This document shows positions 53,354 to 63,402 of a stretch of DNA of 64,000 bases, one piece after another (position 1 is the stretch's first letter; every line of letters begins with the position of its first letter). Position numbers and translations under genes: made by a program. This DNA comes from Ignavibacteriales bacterium (GTDB lineage Bacteria; Bacteroidota; Ignavibacteria; Ignavibacteriales; Ignavibacteriaceae): contig JAAYVN010000026.1 in assembly GCA_012517155.1 (NCBI GenBank), positions 1-64,000 of the forward strand, written 5' to 3'. A model generated the notes under the pieces. The model was given only the letters and a program-made list of their open reading frames with translations. It was not told the DNA's origin and did no database searches.

Positions 53354-53985
53354 ATTGGTATGTATCCCCCCCCGGTTTTATCAGAGGATTGTTTAAGGAA
53401 ACTGTCTGGGAATCAAAATCTAATAAAATACTACTGACTTTTGACGATAGTCCCACGGAAGAAGTTACCGAAAGAATTCTTGAAAAACTATCACAAACTA
53501 ATCTGAAAGTTGTTTTTTTCTGTTCAGGGGAAAAATCCGAACGGGAACCGGACTTGGTTAATCAGATAATAAAAGCAGGACATACTATCGGGAATCATGG
53601 GTATAATCACAAAAGTTTGCTTTTCTCTGGCAAACCGGAGTTGACGGAAGAAATTAAAAAAGTAAACAAAATATTCAAAAATTCTCATGATATAGATATC
53701 CGGTATTTTCGTCCGCCTTATGGTCGTTTTACTTTTTCGTTGGAAACTGTTCTGAAAAACGAAAATATGATCAACATTTTGTGGTCTTTGCTTACCTTGG
53801 ATTATAAAAACAACTTAAATCTTGTTAAATTTACGGTTGGAAAATATTTAAATTCGAACTCGATAGTGGTTTTGCACGATAATATTAAAACAAACAAAAT
53901 TATAAATCAGGTTATTGATATGATTCTTGCTGAGGCAGAAAAAAGAGGATTTGAGATAGGAGAGCCAAAGGAATGTTTGAGCTGA
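53350..53985 (+). CDS. Polysaccharide deacetylase (NodB homology) protein
   Basis: A 211-residue NodB-type deacetylase. LLTFDDSP holds the metal and catalytic Asp, IGNHGYNH the two metal-binding His, and FRPPYGRF the next conserved motif; VVLHD near the end carries the catalytic His. No signal peptide is visible, so it may act in the cytoplasm or be exported unusually. The start at 53350 overlaps the GT2 stop by 4 bases; the longer reading frame from 53326 is disfavoured. Confidence 0.9.
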   Translation: MNWYVSPPGFIRGLFKETVWESKSNKILLTFDDSPTEEVTERILEKLSQTNLKVVFFCSGEKSEREPDLVNQIIKAGHTIGNHGYNHKSLLFSGKPELTEEIKKVNKIFKNSHDIDIRYFRPPYGRFTFSLETVLKNENMINILWSLLTLDYKNNLNLVKFTVGKYLNSNSIVVLHDNIKTNKIINQVIDMILAEAEKRGFEIGEPKECLS

Positions 53986-55064
53986 TCTTTCTTATCTTTC
54001 TTTCCTCATATTTCCTTCAGACTGTTGTATTTTTGATTGGAACTAAAAAGAAATTCAGACAATTGAAGGAAAGCGAACTTCCATCTGTCAGTATCATTGT
54101 TGCCGCCAGAAATGAGGAGGAGAACATTCTAAGATGCATGACTTCTCTGGATAATCTCATCTATCCGGAAGGAAAACTGGAAATACTTTTGGTTGATGAC
54201 AGATCCACAGATAAAACCGGTGCACTTATCTCTCAGTTTATTGAAGGGAAAACCAAATTCAGGAAAGTTGTTACAGAGGAGAACAGAGGTAAGTTAAAAG
54301 GCAAAACCAATGCACTGGCAGCCGCTATAAAATTTGCCAAAGGTGAAGTGATACTAACCACTGACGCTGATTGTGAGGTTAATCCTTCATGGGCAAAAAC
54401 ACTTGCATCCTATTACTTGCCTGATGTTGGTTTGGTCAACGGATTTACTTCTCAGGAATACTACAATAATTTTTCGGGTATGCAAAATCTTGATTTTATA
54501 TATCTGCTTACGGTTGCAGCCGGGACGATTAATTATAACCTCCCTCTGAGTTGCATTGGCAATAATATGTCTTATAGAAAATCAGCATATGACGAAGTGG
54601 GTGGATATGAGAATCTCCCGTTTAGTGTGACTGAGGATTTCAACCTTCTTTTTGCTATTCATAAATTAAAGAAGTATAAAGTTATTTATCCCTTTGACAG
54701 GGATGCGCATGTAATCTCCAAACCGTGCAGTTCCCTGCGCGACTTGTACCGCCAGAAAAAAAGATGGGGTGTGGGTGGAATGAAATCCCCCTTAAGAGGG
54801 TATTTGGTTATGACTTCCGGTTTTGTTGCCCATATTGCCATTTTAATTAGTCCTTTCTTCTTTTCACCGGTAGTCGCAGGACTAATTGTTTTTAAACTGA
54901 TTATTGACTTCATGTTTCTCTATGTTATTCTGAAGGAATTGAGCATTGCAGATTCGTTAAAGTACTTTCTTGCGTTTGAGATTTATTTCATTCTTTACGT
55001 AGTATTGCTTCCATTCATTGTGCTGCCAAGTCAGAAAGTCAAATGGAAGGATAGGACTTTCTGA
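53973..55064 (+). CDS. Membrane GT2 family glycosyltransferase (second)
   Basis: A 363-residue paralog of the enzyme at 52217. N-terminal helix (~1-22), GT-A domain with SIIVAARNEEEN, ILLVDDRSTDKTG and TTDADCEV, and the RQKKRWGVGG motif near residue 265, followed by three C-terminal helices. Its start overlaps the deacetylase gene by 13 bases. The two GT2 enzymes and the deacetylase together suggest synthesis of an N-acetylated sugar lipid or polymer. Confidence 0.9.
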   Translation: MFELIFLIFLSSYFLQTVVFLIGTKKKFRQLKESELPSVSIIVAARNEEENILRCMTSLDNLIYPEGKLEILLVDDRSTDKTGALISQFIEGKTKFRKVVTEENRGKLKGKTNALAAAIKFAKGEVILTTDADCEVNPSWAKTLASYYLPDVGLVNGFTSQEYYNNFSGMQNLDFIYLLTVAAGTINYNLPLSCIGNNMSYRKSAYDEVGGYENLPFSVTEDFNLLFAIHKLKKYKVIYPFDRDAHVISKPCSSLRDLYRQKKRWGVGGMKSPLRGYLVMTSGFVAHIAILISPFFFSPVVAGLIVFKLIIDFMFLYVILKELSIADSLKYFLAFEIYFILYVVLLPFIVLPSQKVKWKDRTF

Positions 55065-56053
55065 TGCTGCTTTTATGCAATTATTACGTGACTTACAGAT
55101 GCAATGCATATTGTGAGTTTTGCCACTTTGCTGAACATGAAAAATTCAAGCGGACTCCCTTTGCTGGTTTTGCTGATTATCAACGCAACGTGGCAGAGAT
55201 GAGTAAACTGGGGGTTAGATTTATTGACCTTACCGGAGGAGAGCCTTTGATGCATCCTAATATTGCTGAAATGGCTGGTTTTGCAAAGGACAAAAAGATG
55301 CAAACTAGTATTACTACAAACGGATTGCTTTATCCAAAACTTGCTGATAAGCTGGTTGGCAAGGTTAATTTACTTCACTTTTCACTGGACTCTCCCGATG
55401 AAGAAGAGCATAATAAAATAAGGGGGGTTGATTGCTTTAAAAAAGTATTTGAGTCTTTGGATATTGCGAAAAAAATTGGTGAATATCCCGATATTCTCTT
55501 TACGGTAACTAACGAATCATATTTACAATTACCAAGAATGTATGAAATTGCTCGGAAGTGGGACCTGGTGTTGATAATAAATCCGGTATTTTCATATTTC
55601 GGTAATCCCGGCCTTTCCGATAAGGCTATTGAGTATATCGAGGAGTTCGTTGGTTACAAAACGGATATTTACATAAATGACTCTTACTTGAAACTTAGAA
55701 AAAACGGCGGTAATAATATTGACAAACCGTTGTGCAAAGCGGTATCAAGGGTGATCGTAATCTCTCCTTATAACGAGATTGTTTTACCATGTTACCACTT
55801 TGGCAATGAGAAAATAGTAATTGACAAACCCCTGAAAGAAATCAGAAAATCGGAGCGGATTCAGTATTTTAAGAAAAATGAAGGACGTTTTGATTTTTGT
55901 AATGGATGTACAATTAATTGTTATTTTGAACCATCTTTTGCTTTCCCGACTAATATTTATGGAGTGCACAGTCTGAAATCCAAAATAACTTATGGCTATC
56001 AAAAACTGCTAAAGCAAAAAATAAAAAAGAAACTTAAAAAGAATGAGAATTAA
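55064..56053 (+). CDS. Radical SAM protein with C-terminal cysteine region
   Basis: A 329-residue radical SAM enzyme. The motif is CNAYCEFC (Cys13, Cys17, Cys20), with the downstream ligand motif DLTGGEPLMHPN near residues 56-67. The C-terminus has FCNGCTINC for an auxiliary cluster. Its start shares one base with the GT2 stop (TGATG) and its end overlaps the next gene by 11 bases. Together with the radical SAM gene at 50225 it may modify a sugar, lipid or peptide made by this locus. Confidence 0.87.
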   Translation: MLLLCNYYVTYRCNAYCEFCHFAEHEKFKRTPFAGFADYQRNVAEMSKLGVRFIDLTGGEPLMHPNIAEMAGFAKDKKMQTSITTNGLLYPKLADKLVGKVNLLHFSLDSPDEEEHNKIRGVDCFKKVFESLDIAKKIGEYPDILFTVTNESYLQLPRMYEIARKWDLVLIINPVFSYFGNPGLSDKAIEYIEEFVGYKTDIYINDSYLKLRKNGGNNIDKPLCKAVSRVIVISPYNEIVLPCYHFGNEKIVIDKPLKEIRKSERIQYFKKNEGRFDFCNGCTINCYFEPSFAFPTNIYGVHSLKSKITYGYQKLLKQKIKKKLKKNEN

Positions 56054-56888
56054 CAAGATTATCACTATAGCCGCATTCCTGGTCATTGTTTTATTACGAA
56101 TAAATTTAAACGGACAGGGGCATTATGAGCTTTTTCCTGAAAGCTTGAATATTCTGCCGTATAAAGCTAACTTTCTCGAACCAAGAATGGGCTTTCAGTT
56201 TCGCGCATTGGAAAATGATCTTAGATTGGATATCGGTCATAGCAAAGATTTAATAAAGTATATATCTGATGGCGGGATAAGCTTTTCTTTTGGGGCGGAT
56301 TTCTTTACTTTTACAAAACTTCGTGGTGAGCCGGATTTCCACTTTCCAGTCGATGCTGTGGATTATCTCTTTGGAGTTAACTTCGGTGCAAAGAAAAATA
56401 TTCTGAGTGGTGAAATTGGTACAAGACTGAGGATTAGTCACATTAGTGCTCACTTTGTGGATGGCCACTTCGATCCTACAAATGAAAAATGGCGTGACGG
56501 TAGAAAACCCATTGTCTATAGTCGTGAATTTGTTGAGTTTATTCCATATTATAAAATTTATTATGCCAGGTTCTATGCCGGAATTACTTATTTGTTTCAC
56601 GTCGTTCCAGAAGATATAGGAAAGACTATTATTCATGCTGGTATGGAATATTATTTAATCTCACTCTCATCCGGATTTCTTCATCCCGTATTAGCATATG
56701 ACTTCAAGCTCGTTGACATTGGTGTTCAGTCCGGTACAAATAGTCTGTCAGCCGGCTTTAAATTAGGCCAGATTGATAGGGAAGGAGTGACAATACTCTA
56801 TAACTTCTATTCTGGATATAGTGCACACGGTGAGTACTACAATGTTTTTGAGAATTATTCCGGAATTAATATTAATGTTGAGTTCTGA
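56043..56888 (+). CDS. DUF1207-like outer membrane beta-barrel protein
   Basis: A 281-residue protein with a signal peptide (~1-24) and alternating hydrophobic strands throughout, ending ININVEF with a terminal aromatic, as in outer membrane barrels. The segment LPYKANFLEPRMGFQF resembles DUF1207-family proteins; the match is by pattern. The stop shares a base with the next start. Confidence 0.6.
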   Translation: MRINKIITIAAFLVIVLLRINLNGQGHYELFPESLNILPYKANFLEPRMGFQFRALENDLRLDIGHSKDLIKYISDGGISFSFGADFFTFTKLRGEPDFHFPVDAVDYLFGVNFGAKKNILSGEIGTRLRISHISAHFVDGHFDPTNEKWRDGRKPIVYSREFVEFIPYYKIYYARFYAGITYLFHVVPEDIGKTIIHAGMEYYLISLSSGFLHPVLAYDFKLVDIGVQSGTNSLSAGFKLGQIDREGVTILYNFYSGYSAHGEYYNVFENYSGININVEF

Positions 56889-57901
56889 TGAGTAACTTTA
56901 GCAGTGATCCCGATTTTTCCTACCATGATATGGGCAAAGGTGAATACAGTAAAAAGGATAATTACTTTATTCATATTCTTCTGTTTATTGTGACATTCGT
57001 AACAACCACAATTGCCGGTACCCATTGGATTCTTGGATATGGAGCGGGTTTTGAATTTACTCAACTCGCAGTCGGTTTACCATACTCAATATCTATACTT
57101 TTTATATTAAGTGTCCATGAGTTCGGTCATTATTTCGCTTCGAGGTTTCATCGTGTAAAAGCATCCCTGCCTTTTTTTATCCCTTTTCCTGCTTTGGATG
57201 GGTTCCTTAATTTTGGTACTCTTGGAGCAGTAATTAAAACTAAATCCGCGGTTGGAAATAAAACAGCACTGTTTGATATTGGGATAGCCGGTCCTGTCGC
57301 CGGATTTATCGCATCCCTGATTGTGCTTGTCTGGGGATTTACTCATTTACCAGGAGTGGATTACATCCTCGCAATCCATCCTGATTATTTCGATCCGAAT
57401 TACGGAACTGGATCTCTTCATCTTGAATTTGGTGATACTCTTTTGTTTGTTATGCTTAGAGAAATTTTTACTTCCGGATCTGACTTCGTTCCTCCTATGA
57501 GCGAAATTTATCACTATCCGTATCTTTGCGTTGGCTGGTTTGGGCTTTTTGTAACTGCTCTTAATATGATACCCGTTGGACAGCTTGATGGAGGACATAT
57601 CTCCTATGCTATGTTTGGTGAAAAGATTCATTTTAAAATCGCTTCGATTTGTATGATTATTCTGACTCTCTTTGGGGTTTCAGGTTTTGTCGCTTCATTT
57701 TTTGAATGGAATTTCTCTTTTGGCTGGTCAGGTTGGTTCTTTTGGGCAATAATCCTTTTCTTTATTATTAAAGTTAAACACCCTCCTGTTTTGGATGAAA
57801 CTCCAATTTCAAAGAGACGCAGAATTCTGGGTTACATTTCCTTCGCGATATTTATAATTAGTTTTTCCCCTGCTCCTTTTACAATTGGTTTTGGGATATG
57901 A
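56888..57901 (+). CDS. Site-2 protease family (M50) membrane metalloprotease
   Basis: A 337-residue intramembrane zinc protease. HEFGH (residues 77-81) provides His77, Glu78 and His81, and MIPVGQLDGGH near 228-237 provides Asp234. Six or more membrane helices. The family activates or degrades membrane-bound regulators; here it is inside an envelope operon, so it may process a secreted or membrane factor. Substrate unknown. Confidence 0.9.
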   Translation: MSNFSSDPDFSYHDMGKGEYSKKDNYFIHILLFIVTFVTTTIAGTHWILGYGAGFEFTQLAVGLPYSISILFILSVHEFGHYFASRFHRVKASLPFFIPFPALDGFLNFGTLGAVIKTKSAVGNKTALFDIGIAGPVAGFIASLIVLVWGFTHLPGVDYILAIHPDYFDPNYGTGSLHLEFGDTLLFVMLREIFTSGSDFVPPMSEIYHYPYLCVGWFGLFVTALNMIPVGQLDGGHISYAMFGEKIHFKIASICMIILTLFGVSGFVASFFEWNFSFGWSGWFFWAIILFFIIKVKHPPVLDETPISKRRRILGYISFAIFIISFSPAPFTIGFGI

Positions 57902-57947
57902 TAAATTACCTTGAGAAAGTACCTCTTTTATTATGATATTTACAGAT

Positions 57948-58775
57948 ATGAAAAAATTAATTTTGAAATTTACAAAATACGGAATTTTATTATCCGTTTT
58001 TTCAACTGCACTTCTCTTTACTGGTTGCGTTAAAGAATTTGACAGTGTGGTTGACGTCAGGCAAATGGATTTTAAAGTCACTTATGTTGGGATCGTCGAT
58101 AGCTTTACCTTTATCCCTGGCGATTCTGTTATCTTTATCAGACTCGGACTCAACAATCCGGCTGGAATTAACAAGATTACTGCTGAAATTTATTCTCAGG
58201 ATAATAAACGGCTTCAAGGTAGCCCTGTAGAACTGTTTGATGATGGTAATTCAAGCATTGGTGATTTTGTTAAAGGGGACGGCGTTTATTCTCAAAAATT
58301 TCCCTTTAGCCAGTTTTTTCCAAATGGTGTTTATAGGATTGAATATTTTTCCGAGGATAAATATCTGAATAACTATAAAGTCGCTGTAAAAAGCCTTAAC
58401 TTTAATAATGGACAAAGCAACATTCCACCTGTTGTCTCGAATCTTCAGGCCCCCGACACTGCTTTTATTGGTCAACAGACCACAGTTATAAAACTAACTC
58501 TTGATGTATTAGACTCTAATGGACAAAACGATATTGAGTCTGTCTTCTTCAACTCTTTTATTCCCCCTAATGGTAATCCCTCCTCCGGGAATCCTTTCAT
58601 TATGTATGATGACGGTTCTAATGGGGATGATACTGCTGGTGACGGAAAATATTCTGTCCTCGTTCAATTACCCGCAACAGGTGTTACTAAAGGCGTTTAC
58701 CGATGGGAATTCCAGGCTCGGGATAGAGGAAAAAAGTTGAGCAACGTTATTATCCACAATATACATATCTTATAG
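57948..58775 (+). CDS. Lipoprotein with two Ig-like repeats
   Basis: A 275-residue lipoprotein with lipobox LFTGC (Cys near residue 23). It has two similar beta-rich modules, each ending in a GDG.YS turn (KGDGVYSQKFPF and AGDGKYSVLVQLP). No function is recognised. The start at 57948 (MKKLILKF) is chosen over an upstream in-frame ATG because it gives a normal signal peptide. Probably a structural or adaptor protein of the envelope operon. Confidence 0.7.
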   Translation: MKKLILKFTKYGILLSVFSTALLFTGCVKEFDSVVDVRQMDFKVTYVGIVDSFTFIPGDSVIFIRLGLNNPAGINKITAEIYSQDNKRLQGSPVELFDDGNSSIGDFVKGDGVYSQKFPFSQFFPNGVYRIEYFSEDKYLNNYKVAVKSLNFNNGQSNIPPVVSNLQAPDTAFIGQQTTVIKLTLDVLDSNGQNDIESVFFNSFIPPNGNPSSGNPFIMYDDGSNGDDTAGDGKYSVLVQLPATGVTKGVYRWEFQARDRGKKLSNVIIHNIHIL

Positions 58776-58787
58776 GTGCTTGGTTTT

Positions 58788-60389
58788 ATGATTAAGTTAT
58801 TCGTCTTTCTTGGACTTTTGCAATTATCTCTTTTGGCTCAAACCAGTCCATTGATCTTTAAACTTCAGAATGAAGAGGCGGGCAACTACCCGGTTTCTGA
58901 AAATCCGGCTTCCAATAGCTTGAACGATATTCTGATTAAAGGAGATACCATCTGGCTTGCATCCTCTCGGGGTCTTAGCCGTTCCTTCGATGGGGGAGAT
59001 AGTTGGACTAATTATTATCAGACAGATGCTTTCGGTACTGAAAGTGTGACTTCCATCGGTTTTTACCGGGGAATAATCTTTGCTTCTACAGCTCATAGTG
59101 TTGAAGTAACTGGTCAGACTCTCCCTGAGGGAAGTGGAATAAGATTTTCTCTCGATTATGGAGAGACCTGGAAGAGCGTACCACAATCAGTTGACGATTC
59201 TGGGGATTCCTCTTTAATATATGGCATAAATACTCTTAGGGCTTTACCTGTTACTACTACAGTGCAGAATATTACATACGATTTGACCTTTCACAAAAAC
59301 CATTTATATATTGCAACATTTGCTGGAGGATTGAGAAGAATCAATGTTGATTCTCTTATTCAGAACCAAAACGCTAAATGGGAAAGAGTTGTCTTGCCGC
59401 CTGATTATCTTAGTTCCATAAAACCAGTTGACACTTTAAAGTTTTCCTTGCAACCGGTGGCCGGCAAGTTCGGTCCGGAGAATTATCTTAATCACAGAGT
59501 ATTCTCAGTTGAGGAAGGAAATGATTCCCTTTTATTAGTCGGTTCTGCAAATGGTATCAATAAAAGCACTGATGGTGGAATTAGTTGGTCTAAATTTAAT
59601 CATCAGAACCAATTATATCCTGTTTCCGGAAATTTCGTCGTTGCCCTGAACTATAGTAACGAAACTGGAATTATTTGGGGCGCTACTTGGAAGGCTGAAG
59701 ATCAGAATGAAGCTTATGGTATTAGTTTTTCTTCTGACGGTGGTGCTTCATGGTCTACTGCGCTTCAGGGGGAAAAGGTGCATAACATTTCAACCTATAA
59801 TGACTTGGTTATTGCTACTTCTTCCACTGGTGCATTTCTTGGTAAAAAGGATGGTTTAAGTTGGATTTTGACTGGTCCGATTGTAGATTTTGAGACTCAA
59901 CTCTCACTCAAAACCACACATTTTTATTCCTCCGCTTTCTCTGATATTAAAGACGAGATTTGGCTTGGATCAGTTGATGGCTTGGTCAGACATTTTTCAA
60001 AAAGCAGTATTTGGGGAAATAAATGGAAGATTTATTTCGCCTCTAATCCTCTCATGTCAAAATCGGAAACTTATTCTTTCCCAAATCCCTTTTCTCCAAA
60101 AGCAGAACAGGTTAAAATTAAGTATTCAACAGGCGGAAAGAATGTTAAAGTTACAATTAGGATTTTCGATTTCGGTATGAATCTGGTCAGAACACTTATT
60201 CAGAATGCCGACAGAAGCAATCCCCTACATCGGGTTAATGTTACTAATGCGGATGATATCAACGGAGTTATTGAATACTGGGATGGCCGTGATGATGCTA
60301 ATAGCATTGTCCCGAATGGAGTCTATTTTTACAGGATTGATGTTGGAGACGATGATCCGCTCTTCGGAAAGATAATGGTTCTGCAATGA
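58788..60389 (+). CDS. Secreted BNR-type repeat protein with FlgD/T9SS-like C-terminal module
   Basis: A 533-residue secreted protein, signal peptide 1-18 (MIKLFVFLGLLQLSLLAQ). Several propeller-like repeats have S.DGG.SW signatures (SFDGGDSW, STDGGISW, SSDGGASW). The C-terminal ~105 residues start SFPNPFSP and contain IFDFGMNLVRTL and WDGRDDANSIVPNGVYFYRI, a FlgD-Ig-like variant related to T9SS C-terminal domains. An ATG at 58788 is preferred over an upstream GTG. Its stop overlaps the first PorV-like gene (ATGA). Confidence 0.82.
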   Translation: MIKLFVFLGLLQLSLLAQTSPLIFKLQNEEAGNYPVSENPASNSLNDILIKGDTIWLASSRGLSRSFDGGDSWTNYYQTDAFGTESVTSIGFYRGIIFASTAHSVEVTGQTLPEGSGIRFSLDYGETWKSVPQSVDDSGDSSLIYGINTLRALPVTTTVQNITYDLTFHKNHLYIATFAGGLRRINVDSLIQNQNAKWERVVLPPDYLSSIKPVDTLKFSLQPVAGKFGPENYLNHRVFSVEEGNDSLLLVGSANGINKSTDGGISWSKFNHQNQLYPVSGNFVVALNYSNETGIIWGATWKAEDQNEAYGISFSSDGGASWSTALQGEKVHNISTYNDLVIATSSTGAFLGKKDGLSWILTGPIVDFETQLSLKTTHFYSSAFSDIKDEIWLGSVDGLVRHFSKSSIWGNKWKIYFASNPLMSKSETYSFPNPFSPKAEQVKIKYSTGGKNVKVTIRIFDFGMNLVRTLIQNADRSNPLHRVNVTNADDINGVIEYWDGRDDANSIVPNGVYFYRIDVGDDDPLFGKIMVLQ

Positions 60390-61429
60390 GAAATATATTC
60401 AAAATAAAATCGAATGCTCTTAACAAAAATTTGTTTTCTCTTTCGATTGCTTTGCTCTTTCTTAACTATCCATTGTTTTCTCAACTGGAATTCAGCTCTG
60501 TCAATTCTGCAGTTGGAGCCTTTAGTAGAATGGGATTCGGAGCGCGCGGTATAGCTATGGGTAATTCAGTTTCAGCCGTAAAACAGGGTAACCTTGTTTC
60601 TTACTATAACCCTGCATTATCTGTTTTTCAGGAAGATAATTCATTTAATGCAACATACTCATTCCTCTCTCTCGATAGATCCCTTAACTTTATTAACTTT
60701 ACAAGAAGATTTGATTTCTATTCCGTAAAGGATTCCGCAAACGAAAATCAAAAACCACGCTCCACTGCCGGACTTAGTCTTGGACTTATTAATGCTGGTG
60801 TTAGCGATATTGATGCAAGGGATAATCAGGGCTTTAAAAGGGATCCTTTATCAACATCTGAAAACCAGTTTTTTATTGGTGTGGCAATTAAATTCAGCGA
60901 AAAAATCGCTGCGGGATTAAATGCTAAGTTTTATTACTATAAACTGTATGAGGATGTTACCACCACAAGCTTCGGTATTGATCTTGGAATGGTTTATACA
61001 TTGAATAAAAATCTCTCCTTCTCTTTTGTTATGACGGACTTAAATAGTAAGTATAAATTCAATTCATCCTCTGTCTATTCAACGGAGGGAATTGAAACTG
61101 AAAATAAATTCCCGCTTACTAAACGGGTTGGTGCTTCATATATATTTGATAATATTCCTCTGATTCTTGCTTCCGAATTTGTCTTTGATAATTATGGGTC
61201 TAAAATAATTCGATTTGGCGGGGAATATGAAATCTATGATGTCCTCAAATTAAGAGCGGGATTGGACAATCTTCATCTGAATAATTTTGATCAACCGGTA
61301 CGCCCCTCGTTCGGTTTTTCTTTCATGAAAGTGTTTAAACCATTGAAGATATCTTTCGATTATGCTTTCGCTCTTGAACCATATACAGCTATGGACCGTC
61401 ACATAATCGGCTTAAATTTTATTTTTTAG
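60386..61429 (+). CDS. PorV/PorQ-family outer membrane protein (first)
   Basis: A 347-residue protein with a signal sequence and the PorV/PorQ (UPF0164-like) N-terminal signature: AVGAFSRMGFGARGIAMGNS then YYNPALSVF. The rest alternates as beta-barrel strands and ends in a terminal aromatic (LNFIF). PorV and relatives carry T9SS cargo from the translocon to the sorting machinery or act as barrels of related systems. It follows directly after a T9SS-like cargo gene. Confidence 0.88.
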   Translation: MRNIFKIKSNALNKNLFSLSIALLFLNYPLFSQLEFSSVNSAVGAFSRMGFGARGIAMGNSVSAVKQGNLVSYYNPALSVFQEDNSFNATYSFLSLDRSLNFINFTRRFDFYSVKDSANENQKPRSTAGLSLGLINAGVSDIDARDNQGFKRDPLSTSENQFFIGVAIKFSEKIAAGLNAKFYYYKLYEDVTTTSFGIDLGMVYTLNKNLSFSFVMTDLNSKYKFNSSSVYSTEGIETENKFPLTKRVGASYIFDNIPLILASEFVFDNYGSKIIRFGGEYEIYDVLKLRAGLDNLHLNNFDQPVRPSFGFSFMKVFKPLKISFDYAFALEPYTAMDRHIIGLNFIF

Positions 61430-61448
61430 GGATAATTAAAGGTACAAA

Positions 61449-62351
61449 ATGCTTTATAAAGCAATATTAATAATAATAATTACTGCAGTTAGTTTATCAG
61501 GACAATCTGCTGGTAATGCAGGTCTTTCATTTCTTAAAATTGGAACTGGTGCAAGAAACATTGCCCTCGGTGATAATGGAAACACACTGGCTCAGGATGT
61601 AACCGCCCTCTTTTATAACCCTTCCGGCCTGTATGGTACTTCTGGTACAGAGGTTATGTTAATGCATAACGAATGGATTGAGGGAATAAGAAGTGAATTG
61701 TTTGGTGTGAAGTTTTTAGCTCTTGGTCTGCCGGTTGGTATTGGAATTAATTATACCGGTATTAATGATATTGAAATCCGTACTAATCCTGGGGAACCTC
61801 TTGGTAAATTTACTGCACATTATTTTATGGCATCCCTGTCAACAGCAACTGATATTACAGATGAATTGTCTGTAGGAATTACCGGGAAATTCTTGAATGA
61901 GGATATTTTTACTGACTATGCATCAGGTTATGGTTTTGATATCGGTGCAAAATATCTTACGCCGGTTAACAACCTTGTCGCTTCCGCTGTTGTTAGGAAT
62001 ATTGGGAGTATGTCAGAATTAAGAAACGAAGCGACCAAACTTCCTTCTGAAATGCGTATTGGCGCTGCTTATCTGTATTCGCTGGAGAATTACGATATGA
62101 GTCTGCTTGTGGCAACTGAACTTAATAAATATTTTGATGTCGATGATTACCATATAAATACCGGAGCCGAAATCACTTACAAAAAAATGCTCAGTTTAAG
62201 AGCTGGATATCAGGCATTCTACGAATCAAAAGGATTTACTGCCGGTTTGGGGATTAATTATGGTAACTTTTCGTTCGATTACGCCCTCACTCCGTTTTAC
62301 TATAATTTAGGAACAGGACATTCATTTTCAGTTAACTTTAAATTTAATTAA
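61449..62351 (+). CDS. PorV/PorQ-family outer membrane protein (second)
   Basis: A 300-residue paralog with signal peptide and SAGNAGLSFLKIGTGARNIA-like start (seen as FLKIGTGARNIALGD) and FYNPSGLYG. The barrel strands end SFSVNFKFN. Two PorV-type proteins in tandem next to a secreted repeat protein suggest dedicated secretion of surface cargo. Confidence 0.9.
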   Translation: MLYKAILIIIITAVSLSGQSAGNAGLSFLKIGTGARNIALGDNGNTLAQDVTALFYNPSGLYGTSGTEVMLMHNEWIEGIRSELFGVKFLALGLPVGIGINYTGINDIEIRTNPGEPLGKFTAHYFMASLSTATDITDELSVGITGKFLNEDIFTDYASGYGFDIGAKYLTPVNNLVASAVVRNIGSMSELRNEATKLPSEMRIGAAYLYSLENYDMSLLVATELNKYFDVDDYHINTGAEITYKKMLSLRAGYQAFYESKGFTAGLGINYGNFSFDYALTPFYYNLGTGHSFSVNFKFN

Positions 62352-62353
62352 CG

Positions 62354-63331
62354 ATGCTGGATTATAAATTATTTTCTGATTCGGGAATATCCCTTGAGGA
62401 TTGGGATTCTTTTGTTAATAATTCCGACAACGGAACCATCTTTCATAAACAGAAATTTTTGGGATATCATCCGAAAGGAAAATTTTCAGATAATTCTTTA
62501 GTAATATTCAAAAACAAACAAATTCTTGCTTTACTCCCAGCAACAATAATTTCCCGCGATGGTAAAAATATTCTCTCCTCACATGGGGGTGCATCCTACG
62601 GTAGCTTTGTCTATAAACAGGATTTGAATTTCCGTGAGGCTCACGACATGGTTGAGATTCTTATGGATTATGCTAAGGAGTTGAAAGTTGATGCTATTCA
62701 GCTTACTCCGCCTCCCGTCATCTACCAGTCAAAATATTCAAACTACATTGACTTTGCCTTGGTTCGCAATGGCTTCGGTTATCTTAAAAGGGAAATTTCC
62801 AGCGTCGTGCAGCTCGATGTCCCGCGGGAACATCTTCTTGGCACTTATCGTCAGGAAGCTCGGACTGCCCTTAAAAAGGCTATGAAAGGTGGCGTCGAAA
62901 TCGCTGAGTGTGATAAATTCGATGAGTATTATGCAATCCTCAAAAAGAATTTGAAAATGCGCCATAATGTTAATCCAACTCATACTCTTGAGGAACTGAA
63001 GCTTATTAAAAAGTTATTCCCCGCTAAAGTTAGATTGTGGGGGGCATTCCTTGGCGATAAACTTATCGCTGGTGTTTGTAACTTCAAAGCCAACGAAAAA
63101 GTGGTTCTTGCTTTTTATATTAGTCATGATGAGGATTATCAGGAGTATCGCGCTGTCAATTTGTTGTTCTATGAAATTATGAATAGATCCCGCGATGAGG
63201 GCTTTAAATTCCTTGATTTTGGTATTTTTACTGTTAATATGGAGCCAAATTGGGGCTTGGGACGTTTCAAGGAAAATTTTGGAGCAAGAGGTATTTTCAG
63301 AGATTACTTCTTTAAAGAATTTCATAAATAA
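62354..63331 (+). CDS. FemAB/GNAT-like aminoacyl- or acyltransferase
   Basis: A 325-residue cytosolic protein of the FemAB-like double GNAT fold. Visible family segments are IFHKQKFLGYHPKGK and LLFYEIMNRSRDEGFKFLDFG, with DFG near residue 288. Members act in cell wall bridge formation or in attachment of sugars/amino acids to glycans. It starts 2 bases after the second PorV-like gene. Specific substrate unknown. Confidence 0.8.
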   Translation: MLDYKLFSDSGISLEDWDSFVNNSDNGTIFHKQKFLGYHPKGKFSDNSLVIFKNKQILALLPATIISRDGKNILSSHGGASYGSFVYKQDLNFREAHDMVEILMDYAKELKVDAIQLTPPPVIYQSKYSNYIDFALVRNGFGYLKREISSVVQLDVPREHLLGTYRQEARTALKKAMKGGVEIAECDKFDEYYAILKKNLKMRHNVNPTHTLEELKLIKKLFPAKVRLWGAFLGDKLIAGVCNFKANEKVVLAFYISHDEDYQEYRAVNLLFYEIMNRSRDEGFKFLDFGIFTVNMEPNWGLGRFKENFGARGIFRDYFFKEFHK

Positions 63332-63402
63332 AAAATATTTTTACCCGGATGCAGGTAATTTCACGGTCGATATGTTTGGGTATTTAACGTGAGCGTAACA
63401 TT

